Part shown: positions 26,579 through 34,401 of the stretch, in pieces
How positions within the stretch are numbered: position 1 is the first letter of the stretch
Layout of the letters: each line of letters opens with the position of its first letter
From: BMS3ABIN03 sp964418885
Lineage (GTDB): Bacteria > Bacteroidota > Ignavibacteria > Ignavibacteriales > Ignavibacteriaceae
Assembly (NCBI GenBank): GCA_964418885.1
Contig: CAYQNW010000022.1
Coordinates: 1 to 46,527 of the forward strand
DNA: 46,527 nucleotides
Reading direction: 5' to 3'
Program-made: the position numbers and the translations under genes
Notes under the pieces: generated by a model
Told to the model about the DNA's origin: nothing
What the model saw: only the letters and a program-made list of their open reading frames with translations
Databases searched by the model: none

Positions 26579-26989
26579 ATGACTAAACGTATATTAGTAA
26601 TAGATGATGACGAGGGGATAAGGAAATTATTTAAACGTGCGCTGGATGACACACCATACCAGGTTGATACTGCTCAATCGGGAGCGGAAGGTATAAAGTT
26701 ACAGGATGTGTACAGGTACGAATTAATTTTTCTCGATCTCAATATGCCCGTTATGAACGGCATTGAGACTCTGAGCGCAATACGAGCTACCGATAAGGAA
26801 ATACCAATTTACATTATTACAGCCTTTCACCAGGACTATCTTGAAGCGATAACGGATATTTTCGAGAAAGGATTAAAATTTGAAATTGCACATAAACCGC
26901 TTTCCATTGAACAGATTGTTTCAATTACTACGGAATCTTTGGAAGGTACGAAAGTACATAGATTTATGAAAAAAATATTGAGGCTATAA
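26579..26989 (+). CDS. Single-domain response regulator, cassette B position 1
   Basis: The protein has 136 residues, exactly the length of its cassette A counterpart (14743-15153). It has VIDDDEG, phosphoacceptor Asp in FLDLNMPVMNG, Thr in IITAF and Lys in AHKP. It shares LQDVYRYE, DYLEAITDI and AHKPLSIEQIVSITTE with that partner. Its start lies three bases after the kinase stop. No output domain is present. Confidence 0.92.
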   Translation: MTKRILVIDDDEGIRKLFKRALDDTPYQVDTAQSGAEGIKLQDVYRYELIFLDLNMPVMNGIETLSAIRATDKEIPIYIITAFHQDYLEAITDIFEKGLKFEIAHKPLSIEQIVSITTESLEGTKVHRFMKKILRL

Positions 26990-27028
26990 TTGGTACCAAT
27001 GAAAAATAATTATTTAGGAGGGTAAAAA

Positions 27029-27412
27029 ATGAGTAAACGTATTTTAGTAATCGATGACGATAGGATAATTAGAAAGTTATTTTTGCACGCACTGGAGGAT
27101 ACCAAATATCAGGTGGATACTGCTGAATCGGGCGAGAGAGGAATCGAAATGCAGAGAGAGTTTAAATACGATTTAATCTTTCTTGACCTCAATATGCCCG
27201 GGCTGAACGGCATTGAGACACTGCGAGAAATTCGGATGAATGACCCGGATATTCCCGTTTATATTGTAACTGCCTTTTATAAGGAGTTTCTTGAAGAGAT
27301 AAGCAGTGCCATTGATGAAGGATTAAAATTTGAGATTACACATAAACCGATTACTCCGGACGGAATTGTCTTTATTGCAAAAAGTACTATAGCAAGTTCG
27401 AAAGTACATTAA
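27029..27412 (+). CDS. Single-domain response regulator, cassette B position 2
   Basis: This protein has 127 residues, the same length as 15191-15574. It has VIDDDR, phosphoacceptor Asp in FLDLNMPGLNG, Thr in IVTAF and Lys in THKP. It shares FLEEISSAID, GLKFEITHKP and the following T-P-D with its partner. A GGAGG ribosome binding site (about 27017-27021) precedes the ATG. After it cassette B departs from cassette A: about 770 bases with small genes lie before position 3. Confidence 0.92.
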   Translation: MSKRILVIDDDRIIRKLFLHALEDTKYQVDTAESGERGIEMQREFKYDLIFLDLNMPGLNGIETLREIRMNDPDIPVYIVTAFYKEFLEEISSAIDEGLKFEITHKPITPDGIVFIAKSTIASSKVH

Positions 27413-27517
27413 TTATAAGTAGTAACAATTTATCGTCACGGTATTCAAAGCGGGTGCATTCGTATATATTATAAACGATGATACCCCTGAAGAAAATAAA
27501 ACAGCAAGGAAAAAATT

Positions 27518-27733
27518 GTGCAGTACCACAGTATGATAAATGCAGGAAAATTTGAAAGTGATCGAGTAATAGTCATGCGTGGGTATGAAAATATAGTAAA
27601 AATATTATTCATAGGAAAAAACAGAGTAGCAGAATTTCCGGCTAATATAAATTATAAACCTATTACTGTTGAACGGGGAAATAATTTGCGGATCACCGAT
27701 AAGGTGAAAGCCGTGGTCAGGCGGTTAAAATAA
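27518..27733 (+). CDS. Small basic protein of unknown function
   Basis: This 71-codon frame starts at GTG 27518, with AAGGA eight bases upstream; an ATG at 27533 is the alternative. The protein is basic, with a beta-rich pattern (DRVIVMRGYENIVKILFIG, then NYKPITVERGNNLRITDKV), and has no membrane helix. I recognise no family. It lies in the stretch that separates receivers 2 and 3 of cassette B, 20 bases before the WYL-like gene, and has no counterpart in cassette A. Confidence 0.5.
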   Translation: MQYHSMINAGKFESDRVIVMRGYENIVKILFIGKNRVAEFPANINYKPITVERGNNLRITDKVKAVVRRLK

Positions 27734-27753
27734 TTATTAGTATAGGAGATACC

Positions 27754-28002
27754 ATGAAATCAAAAATATTTTTATCTGCGATAAGGAACAGGAACAATTT
27801 AAAGTTTCAATACGATCAAGAGGAAACTTTAATTGAGCCATATTATTTGACCCGGGAAAGCTCGGGGAAAAAAATACTATACGGTAGATTGTGCAGAACC
27901 AACGAGGTAAGGAGGTTTGACTACAATAAGATCACAAACATTCGTGTGATGAAAGATTTAAAATTTTCTCCTGTAATCCCGATCATCCCTTTAGCTTCTT
28001 AA
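27754..28002 (+). CDS. Small WYL-domain-like protein
   Basis: This 82-residue protein looks like a minimal WYL-type fold. FLSAIRNRNNLKFQYD corresponds to the opening strand and helix, IEPYYL to the next strand, KKILYGRLC to the WYL strand, and RRFDYNKITNIRV to the closing basic strand. Full WYL regulators also carry a DNA-binding helix-turn-helix, which is absent here. WYL domains bind ligands or nucleic acids, so it might be a small switch acting on a partner. A GGAG ribosome binding site precedes the ATG. The match is by pattern only. Confidence 0.55.
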   Translation: MKSKIFLSAIRNRNNLKFQYDQEETLIEPYYLTRESSGKKILYGRLCRTNEVRRFDYNKITNIRVMKDLKFSPVIPIIPLAS

Positions 28003-28016
28003 ATAAGAAGGAGATA

Positions 28017-28118
28017 ATGGTTGAAGATGATGCAAGAAAAAATGTTGATCTTTCAATTAATCAATTTTCGAAAAGAAGATATTTTAAAGTTAACGTGAAA
28101 CTTAAATGCGAATGTTAA
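28017..28118 (+). CDS. Possible 33-residue peptide
   Basis: The ATG at 28017 follows AAGGAG with only three bases between. The product is short and charged (MVEDDARKNVDLSINQF, then a basic half ending KLKCEC). It lies 14 bases after the WYL-like gene and could be the last member of the inserted group. The close spacing of ribosome binding site and start and the lack of any family make this a weak call. Confidence 0.3.
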   Translation: MVEDDARKNVDLSINQFSKRRYFKVNVKLKCEC

Positions 28119-28179
28119 GCTGGAAAAGGTGACAAGTTTAGAACTATGTTTTGAAACGAACACTTGATAAGGATATAAT

Positions 28180-28644
28180 ATGAGAAAACATATTTTAGTA
28201 GTCGATGATGACCAGGGGATCAGAAAGTTATTTAGCCGTGCGCTTGAGGATACTCCTTACATGGTGGATACGGCCGAATCGGGTGAAAAGGGACTGAGGT
28301 TGCATAAATTGTTTGATTATGATCTAATTTTTCTTGATCTCTATATGCCGGGGATGAGCGGCATTGAGGTTGTGCGCGAAATACGCATGACAGATATGGA
28401 TGTACCGATTTACGTTGTAACATCTTTCTATAAGGAGTTTCTTGAAGAGATAACCAAAGCTTTGAATGATGGATTAAAATTTGAAATTACACATAAATCA
28501 AATACACTAGAAAAGATTGCCATAATTGCAACGGAAACTTTGGAAGGTTTAAAAATAGATCAAGTAAATAAGGGTCAACATAATACCGGGATTATCAAAG
28601 CGAAAGTACGACCTGACGTATTACAGAAGAGAGTGCGTAACTGA
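28180..28644 (+). CDS. Single-domain response regulator, cassette B position 3 (Lys-Ser variant, extended tail)
   Basis: This 154-residue receiver has VVDDDQG, phosphoacceptor Asp in FLDLYMPGMSG, Thr in VVTSF and Lys in ITHKS. The Ser after Lys and the DLYMPGxSG segment match cassette A position 3 (15738-16151). A basic tail of about 25 residues after the receiver is longer than in any other copy and has no known fold; it could be a contact site or a read-on into former intergenic DNA. Confidence 0.92.
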   Translation: MRKHILVVDDDQGIRKLFSRALEDTPYMVDTAESGEKGLRLHKLFDYDLIFLDLYMPGMSGIEVVREIRMTDMDVPIYVVTSFYKEFLEEITKALNDGLKFEITHKSNTLEKIAIIATETLEGLKIDQVNKGQHNTGIIKAKVRPDVLQKRVRN

Positions 28645-28790
28645 TGAACTAAATAATGACAATGTTAAAGAAATGTTTCGCTTAAAAATATATTACTTCT
28701 ATACACGCAGAAAATCTGCCTGTGAAACAAAACAGGTAAAGTAATAAAGTGAAGATTCAGATTTGCACAAAACAATAAAGGATTTTGATT

Positions 28791-29177
28791 ATGAATAAAC
28801 GAATTTTAGTAATTGATGATTTTGCAGACATTAGAAATTTGTTTGTCCGTGCTCTGGAAGATACTTCTTATAAGGTAGATACGGCAGCATCGGGTGCAAA
28901 AGGAGTATCGCTGCATAAAGAAAATAAGTATGATTTGATCTTTCTTGATCTCAATATGCCGGGGATGAACGGTATCGAGGTTCTGCACAAAATACGTAAG
29001 ATCGACAAGGATGTTCCCATTTACATTATTACAGCCCTTTATAAGGAGTTTATTGAGGGGATAACTATTGCAAATCAGAAGGGATTAAAATTTGAAATTA
29101 CTAATAAGCCAATTAGTCTCCATCAGATTGTTTCAATTACAAATAAAACTTTAGAAGGTTCGAAAGTATTTCGATAA
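28791..29177 (+). CDS. Single-domain response regulator, cassette B position 4
   Basis: I start it at ATG 28791, with AAAGGA nine or ten bases upstream; a TTG at 28785 is in frame. The protein has 128 residues, like its partner at 16287-16673, and shares VIDDFADIR, the KENKYDLIFLDLNMPGMNG stretch, EFIEG and TNKP with it. Asp, Thr and Lys of the receiver are intact. Two small hairpins (GCAG/CTGC and CCTGT/ACAGG, 28707-28736) lie ahead of it. It closes cassette B; the secreted GLUG protein follows. Confidence 0.92.
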   Translation: MNKRILVIDDFADIRNLFVRALEDTSYKVDTAASGAKGVSLHKENKYDLIFLDLNMPGMNGIEVLHKIRKIDKDVPIYIITALYKEFIEGITIANQKGLKFEITNKPISLHQIVSITNKTLEGSKVFR

Positions 29178-29286
29178 ATGCGGAACCACGTGATATCAGG
29201 ATTATCAAAGGGATGGTAATAAAATGAATTATCTAAAATGTATTACTAAACAATAATTGGATTAATTATTTAAAAAGGAATAAAAT

Positions 29287-30981
29287 ATGAAAACATTCTT
29301 CACCGTTCTTTTTGTACTTGCACTAACAGCATGTGTTTTTACACAAACTGCCACAGCACCGGCAGCAGGTGATGGTACGATTGGAAATCCTTATCAAATA
29401 TCAACATGGGAAAACCTGTACTGGATTAGCCAGAATTCTTCACGTTGGAATAAGTGCTATATTCAAACTGCGGATATTGATTTTACTACTGTTTCTCCTG
29501 CTATCACCACCTGGGATGGCGGAGCCGGTTGGACTCCCATCGGTTACAATAATAAATGTAATTCCGGATTCACCGGATACTATAACGGTGATAATTACAC
29601 AATTAATGGATTGTATATCAAACGCCCCTGCACCTCTTTCATTGGCTTGTTTGGGTACACCGTAGGTGGAACTATCCAAAATCTTGGAGCGACCAATGTT
29701 CGTATAAATGGTAACCATTATACCGGCGGTTTGGTAGGATACCTTTATTCCTTCTCCAATATAATTAATTCATACACCACGGGCAGCGTAAACGGAACTG
29801 ATATTTATGTTGGTGGTTTGGTGGGATCCATTACCGGGTCCACAGTTCAAAATTCCTACTCAATGTGCAGCGTGGATGGAAATAAATATGTCGGCGGTCT
29901 TACAGGGTATTCTTCATTCAACTCCGCTATAAATAGTTCCTATGCCACAGGTAGTGTGACTGGTAATACTAATACTACTTCTTATGTCGGCGGTTTTATA
30001 GGATATAATGGTTCCTATATAAGCAACTGCTATAGCGATGGAAATGTGACACGTACATCGGGTACACATACAGATTTTGGTAGCTTTGCCGGATATAATA
30101 AAGATACAATCAAGTATTGTTACAGCCTCGGCAGTGTTTATTATACCGGCACCACAGCTCCTACCGATAAAGGCTTTGTGGGTTCTTCTGCCAATGCTAG
30201 CTACACTAATAATTTATTTGACAGCGATGTGTCTAATCAAACCTCAGCCACAGGGGCTACAGGAAAAACTACTGTCCAAATGAAAACTCAAAGCACTTAT
30301 GTTGGTTGGGATTTTACAGATATATGGGAAATTATTGGGGGAGACGGGGCAAATTACCCCAGACTTCAAGAAAATCCGGATGAGGCTTTGCCTGTAGAAC
30401 TAATCTCATTTACTACAAAATTTATAGATGGGAAAGTACTTCTGAAATGGAAAACGGCAACGGAAATGAATAACTACGGGTTTGAAATACAGAGAACTAT
30501 GGAGACTCCGACACAAAACCAGAATGACATCCAAAATTGGAGAACTATTGGATTTGTTGAAGGAGCCGGGAATAGTATTTTACCAAAGTCGTATCAGTTT
30601 ACTGATAATGAGCCGCTTAAAGCTGTTGAATATTATTACAGGTTAAAACAAATTGATGAAGACGGTTCATTTGAATATTCAGAAATATTAGAGGTCAATT
30701 TACAAAGTATCCTTACAGGATATTCATTGCATCAAAATTTTCCAAATCCGTTTAATCCAACCACAACCATAAAATTTGAATTACCAGAAAAAGGTGTAGT
30801 CGATTTACGGGTCTATAATATTATTGGAAAAGAGATCGCACAACTCGTTAACCAGGAAATGGAAGCCGGCAGCTATGAGAAAGAGTTTGATGCTGAACAG
30901 TTTTCAAGCGGTATATATATTTATAGCCTAAAAGTTAGTGATAAATTTACTGCAAAAAAGAAGATGTTGATTCTGAAGTAA
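29287..30981 (+). CDS. Secreted GLUG-repeat protein with type IX secretion sorting domain
   Basis: The 564-residue protein starts with a signal peptide (MKTFFTVLFVLALTACVF). Residues about 100-310 hold GLUG-type repeats, seen as recurring GGLVG or GGLTG, then NSY, then GSV units, which build a beta-helix-like rod in surface adhesins. A segment of about 100 residues (PVELISFTTKF-DGKVLLKWKT) typical of the linker before the sorting domain follows. The last 75 residues are the type IX sorting domain (HQNFPNPFNPTTTIKFELP, then VYNIIGKEI, ending KKKMLILK). It is therefore exported by the T9SS and probably fixed to the cell surface. It is the only obvious surface effector in the island and may serve attachment. 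AAAAGGAAT precedes the ATG. Confidence 0.9.
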   Translation: MKTFFTVLFVLALTACVFTQTATAPAAGDGTIGNPYQISTWENLYWISQNSSRWNKCYIQTADIDFTTVSPAITTWDGGAGWTPIGYNNKCNSGFTGYYNGDNYTINGLYIKRPCTSFIGLFGYTVGGTIQNLGATNVRINGNHYTGGLVGYLYSFSNIINSYTTGSVNGTDIYVGGLVGSITGSTVQNSYSMCSVDGNKYVGGLTGYSSFNSAINSSYATGSVTGNTNTTSYVGGFIGYNGSYISNCYSDGNVTRTSGTHTDFGSFAGYNKDTIKYCYSLGSVYYTGTTAPTDKGFVGSSANASYTNNLFDSDVSNQTSATGATGKTTVQMKTQSTYVGWDFTDIWEIIGGDGANYPRLQENPDEALPVELISFTTKFIDGKVLLKWKTATEMNNYGFEIQRTMETPTQNQNDIQNWRTIGFVEGAGNSILPKSYQFTDNEPLKAVEYYYRLKQIDEDGSFEYSEILEVNLQSILTGYSLHQNFPNPFNPTTTIKFELPEKGVVDLRVYNIIGKEIAQLVNQEMEAGSYEKEFDAEQFSSGIYIYSLKVSDKFTAKKKMLILK

Positions 30982-31404
30982 TATGGATTATTTATCATTG
31001 TAAAAATTATTAAAAGGAAGTATTTAATGAGCTAAAGATATAACTTTAGGAGTTATTTGGGAAAGCTTTTCCACAAATAAAATTTGGTTAAGTAAATATT
31101 TATAATGTTAGCGGACTCTAAGCAAAAAATTCTATATTTAGTGTGCCCGCGGTTCTTTTAATTTTTGAAGGGAAGGAATTGCTCAGGGAATCAAGAAATA
31201 TTAGCCTCCAAAGGTTAAAGTACTTTTTTTGATCGTCTCTATACTCTTATGTTTGTATAAAAGGGAATTCCTTCCACTTCGTTTTATTTTATAATATTCT
31301 TATACCAGGTAAAAAATAAATTGGATTAGAAATATTCTAACAAATCAATCGCCGAATAGTTTCTCCTTTTATTGCATTGCCATTGATGACAAATGGAGAT
31401 TATT
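30982..31404. other. 423-base gap after the GLUG protein
   Basis: An imperfect inverted repeat (TTATTTG 31053-31059 with CAAATAA 31074-31080) may be a weak transcript end. The larger arms at 31171 and 31266 are listed separately. No gene was found. Confidence 0.4.
31171..31275. repeat. Distant inverted repeat closing an 85-base loop, possible structured RNA
   Basis: GGAAGGAATT (31171-31180) and AATTCCTTCC (31266-31275) are perfect complements. A further GAAG/CTTC match continues outward after a one-base bulge, and T-rich sequence follows. The loop between them contains AGCCTCCAAAGG. The layout fits a closed multi-branch RNA, but I match it to no known riboswitch. Confidence 0.4.
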
Positions 31405-31500
31405 ATGAAATCTTTAAATAATAAAACCAGGTCTCAGTTGATTGACGAAATTCAAAATCTCCAAAAAAAAGATTGCAATGATAGACGAACAAAAAATTAA
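31405..31500 (+). pseudogene. 31-codon stub like the N-terminus of a PAS histidine kinase
   Basis: The frame from ATG 31405 to TAA 31498-31500 gives MKSLNNKTRSQLIDEIQNLQ and then a short unrelated tail. The kinase at 19485 begins MKSAHSRTKAQLIEEIDYLQ, so the first 20 or so residues correspond. GGAG lies a few bases ahead of the ATG. It seems to be the start of a kinase gene lost by deletion, though it could still be translated. Confidence 0.6.
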
Positions 31501-31606
31501 ATCTGCAAAAGTGAGGTTAATATAGGAACAAAGTTTTAGATTCTTTTTTGCAAAAAACAATGGATGATGATAAATAGAGCCATTCAATAGTTAAGGGAGG
31601 GTTAAA

Positions 31607-34297
31607 TTGAAAAAGCCGGACAAAAGAAAGACAAAAGATAAAAATAAAGGGGTTACTACGGCTAAAAATATATCCCGTAAAAATCAAAAAGTAAATTTCC
31701 CGATTGTTGGTATAGGCGCTTCTGCGGGTGGATTGGAAGCAATTGAACTTTTCCTGCAAAATGTTCCTGAAAAAAGCAATATGGCATTTGTTATTGTTCA
31801 GCATCTCGATCCAACTCACAAAGGAATAATGGTTGAACTTGTGCAGCGTTCGACCTCTATGAAAGTAATGCAGGTAAAAGACCGTACACAAATTCAGGCG
31901 AATTGTGTTTATATAATTCCGCCTAATAAGAATATGTCGATATTACATGGGATTTTGCATTTACTTGATATGCTATCACCGCGCGGATTTCGCTTGCCTA
32001 TTGATTTCTTTTTCCGTTCACTTGCCGATGACCAGCAGGAAAACAGTATCGGTGTAATCCTTTCCGGTATGGGTTCCGATGGTACGTTAGGTTTAAGAGC
32101 CATAAAAGAGCATGCAGGTACTGTATTTGTTCAGGAACCATCTAATGCAAAGTTCGACGGGATGCCAAGAAGTGCAATTGATGCCGGGCTGGCGGATGTT
32201 ATTGCAAAAGTTGAAGAACTGCCTTCAAAGATTATAGCTATTAACCGTCATACTCCCCGCATTACGAAACTCAACCTTTCAGGGGAAGGAAAGACTTCCA
32301 GCTCCTTAGATAAAATACTTATATTATTGAGATCACAAACCAGACATGATTTTTCTCTATATAAAAAGTCTACCGTTTATCGCCGGGTTGAACGAAGGAT
32401 GAGTATTCACCAAATTGATAAAATTGCCACCTATGTTCATTTGCTGCAGGAGAATCCAAATGAATTGGAGTTTCTTTTTAAGGAACTTTTAATCGGGGTT
32501 ACAAGTTTTTTCCGTGATCCGGAAATGTGGGAAGATTTGAAAAACAAAGTAATTATTCCCATAATCAAAAAAAACAAACAGAATTCTATGCTACGCGCCT
32601 GGATTCCAGGTTGTTCAACCGGTGAAGAAGCATATTCTTTAGCTGTTATTTTCAGAGAAGCAATAAAAAAATTAAAAGCGGCGAGTAATACAACCCTGCA
32701 AATATTTGCAACCGATCTTGATCATGATGCAATTATAAAAGCGCGCGAAGGGTTATTTCCTCCCAACATTGCGGCAGATGTTTCACCTGAAAGACTGAGC
32801 AGATTCTTTGTAGAAAAAGAAAACGGTTATCAAATTATTAATTCAGTACGTGATATGGTTATTTTCGCTCAACAAAATATTATCATGGATCCACCGTTTA
32901 CCAAGCTTGATATTTTATGTTGCAGAAATCTCCTCATCTATTTTACTACAGAACTGCAAAAAAAACTTATACCTCTTTTTCATTATGCATTGAACCCGGA
33001 TGGAATACTCGTTTTAGGTAATGCTGAAACCATCGGCAGTTTTTCTGCGTTATTCAAACCTGTCAAAAGTAAATCCAAAATATACGAGCGTCTTAATTCG
33101 GGTATTCTTACAGAACCGGTAATTTTTCCATCTGCTTATACACCTGCATCAACTGCAGTAGCGCAGAACCAAAAGCCTTCGAAGCCGGTAACTAATATTC
33201 AAACGCTTGCGGATCAAGTACTACTACAGCAGTTCTCACCCGCTGCTGCACTTGTAAATGAAAAAGGGGATATTTTTTATATCGCCGGACGAACAGGCAA
33301 ATATCTTGAACCGGCAGCAGGAAAAGTAAATTGGAATATTTTTGCAATGGCGCGTCCGGGTCTAAAGTACGAGCTAAGTAATGCATTCCAAAATGTTTTA
33401 AGAAAAAAAGTTGCTGCTAAAATTAAAAATATATCGTTTGGTACTAAAGACGAGACACAAGTAATAGATCTAACAATTCAGCCTATCAACGAGCCGGAAG
33501 TTCTAAAGGGTATGGTTATGATCACTTTTACCGATGTAACGCCGGAATATCCGCAAGTAAAATCAAAAGTAAAAAAACATCATTCCGGTGCATCCGGTTC
33601 TCGCGTTAAGGAACTTGAGCAGGAACTCGAAAAAGCAAGATATGATGTTCAGGCAATTAATGAAGAGATGCAAACTTCCCAGGAAGAACTCAAATCTACC
33701 AATGAAGAACTTCAATCTACTAATGAGGAAATCCAATCCACAAACGAAGAGCTTACTACTTCGAAAGAAGAAATGCAGTCTATGAATGAAGAACTTCAAA
33801 CAGTTAACAAGGAGTTACAGGCTCATGTAGATGAACTTTCGCGGACAAACAATGATATGAAAAACCTTCTCGATAGTACGGACATAGCAACTTTATTTCT
33901 CGATAATTCACTTAATGTAAGGCGTTTCACTAACAGAACAACCGAGATTACTAAACTTATACAAAGCGATGTGGGTCGTCCGATAACCGATATAGCTTCC
34001 GAACTTATCTATCCCGAAATAGAAGCGGATGTGAAAAAAGTATTGCGTACTCTTATTAGTCTGGAAAAAGAAATACCTGCAAGCGGCGGGCAGTGGTATC
34101 TTGTCCGAATCCTTCCATACCGAACTTTAGAAAATACGATTGACGGGGTGGTGATTACTTATACGGATATAACGGTTATGAAAAATCTGGAATCAGAGTT
34201 AAGAAAAACTCAATCGGAACTTGAAACAAGATTTAAAAAGCAATCTAAGGAACTGGATAAAACTAAAAATGATTTGCGCATTGAGAAACTTCGGTAA
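31607..34297 (+). CDS. CheB-CheR-PAS fusion protein
   Basis: This 896-residue protein starts at TTG 31607, chosen because AGGGAGGG lies just upstream. Residues about 30-215 are a CheB methylesterase domain with the Ser of IGASAGG, the His of VQHLDPTHKG and the Asp of GMGSDGTLG. Residues about 225-490 are a CheR methyltransferase (SFFRDP, IPGCSTGEEAYS, CCRNLLIYF). A PAS-like middle, a long Glu-rich coiled coil with repeated STNEELQ units (about 664-750) and a second PAS domain (about 755-870) follow. No receiver and no kinase domain are present; the protein ends after a coiled coil. Such fusions often sit beside soluble PAS kinases, as here. With no chemoreceptor near, its methylation target is unclear. 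Confidence 0.93.
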   Translation: MKKPDKRKTKDKNKGVTTAKNISRKNQKVNFPIVGIGASAGGLEAIELFLQNVPEKSNMAFVIVQHLDPTHKGIMVELVQRSTSMKVMQVKDRTQIQANCVYIIPPNKNMSILHGILHLLDMLSPRGFRLPIDFFFRSLADDQQENSIGVILSGMGSDGTLGLRAIKEHAGTVFVQEPSNAKFDGMPRSAIDAGLADVIAKVEELPSKIIAINRHTPRITKLNLSGEGKTSSSLDKILILLRSQTRHDFSLYKKSTVYRRVERRMSIHQIDKIATYVHLLQENPNELEFLFKELLIGVTSFFRDPEMWEDLKNKVIIPIIKKNKQNSMLRAWIPGCSTGEEAYSLAVIFREAIKKLKAASNTTLQIFATDLDHDAIIKAREGLFPPNIAADVSPERLSRFFVEKENGYQIINSVRDMVIFAQQNIIMDPPFTKLDILCCRNLLIYFTTELQKKLIPLFHYALNPDGILVLGNAETIGSFSALFKPVKSKSKIYERLNSGILTEPVIFPSAYTPASTAVAQNQKPSKPVTNIQTLADQVLLQQFSPAAALVNEKGDIFYIAGRTGKYLEPAAGKVNWNIFAMARPGLKYELSNAFQNVLRKKVAAKIKNISFGTKDETQVIDLTIQPINEPEVLKGMVMITFTDVTPEYPQVKSKVKKHHSGASGSRVKELEQELEKARYDVQAINEEMQTSQEELKSTNEELQSTNEEIQSTNEELTTSKEEMQSMNEELQTVNKELQAHVDELSRTNNDMKNLLDSTDIATLFLDNSLNVRRFTNRTTEITKLIQSDVGRPITDIASELIYPEIEADVKKVLRTLISLEKEIPASGGQWYLVRILPYRTLENTIDGVVITYTDITVMKNLESELRKTQSELETRFKKQSKELDKTKNDLRIEKLR

Positions 34298-34401
34298 AAG
34301 AATAATGATAAGTAAAAATCTTAACACTATTAGCGAGATAGTTCTACTTTGCTCAGTATTTTTCTCGCGAAAAACGTAACTTTTCCAGGATAAGAAATAT
34401 T

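Noticed and set aside
31186..31230. A resemblance to the cyclic-di-GMP riboswitch (AGCCTCC after an A-rich run)
   Set aside because: The conserved GEMM core and its tetraloop receptor are not present; only one short word agrees.
31517..31891. A 124-codon frame on the minus strand against the start of the CheB-CheR gene
   Set aside because: It is antisense to a well-supported coding region and its product is unlike any known protein.
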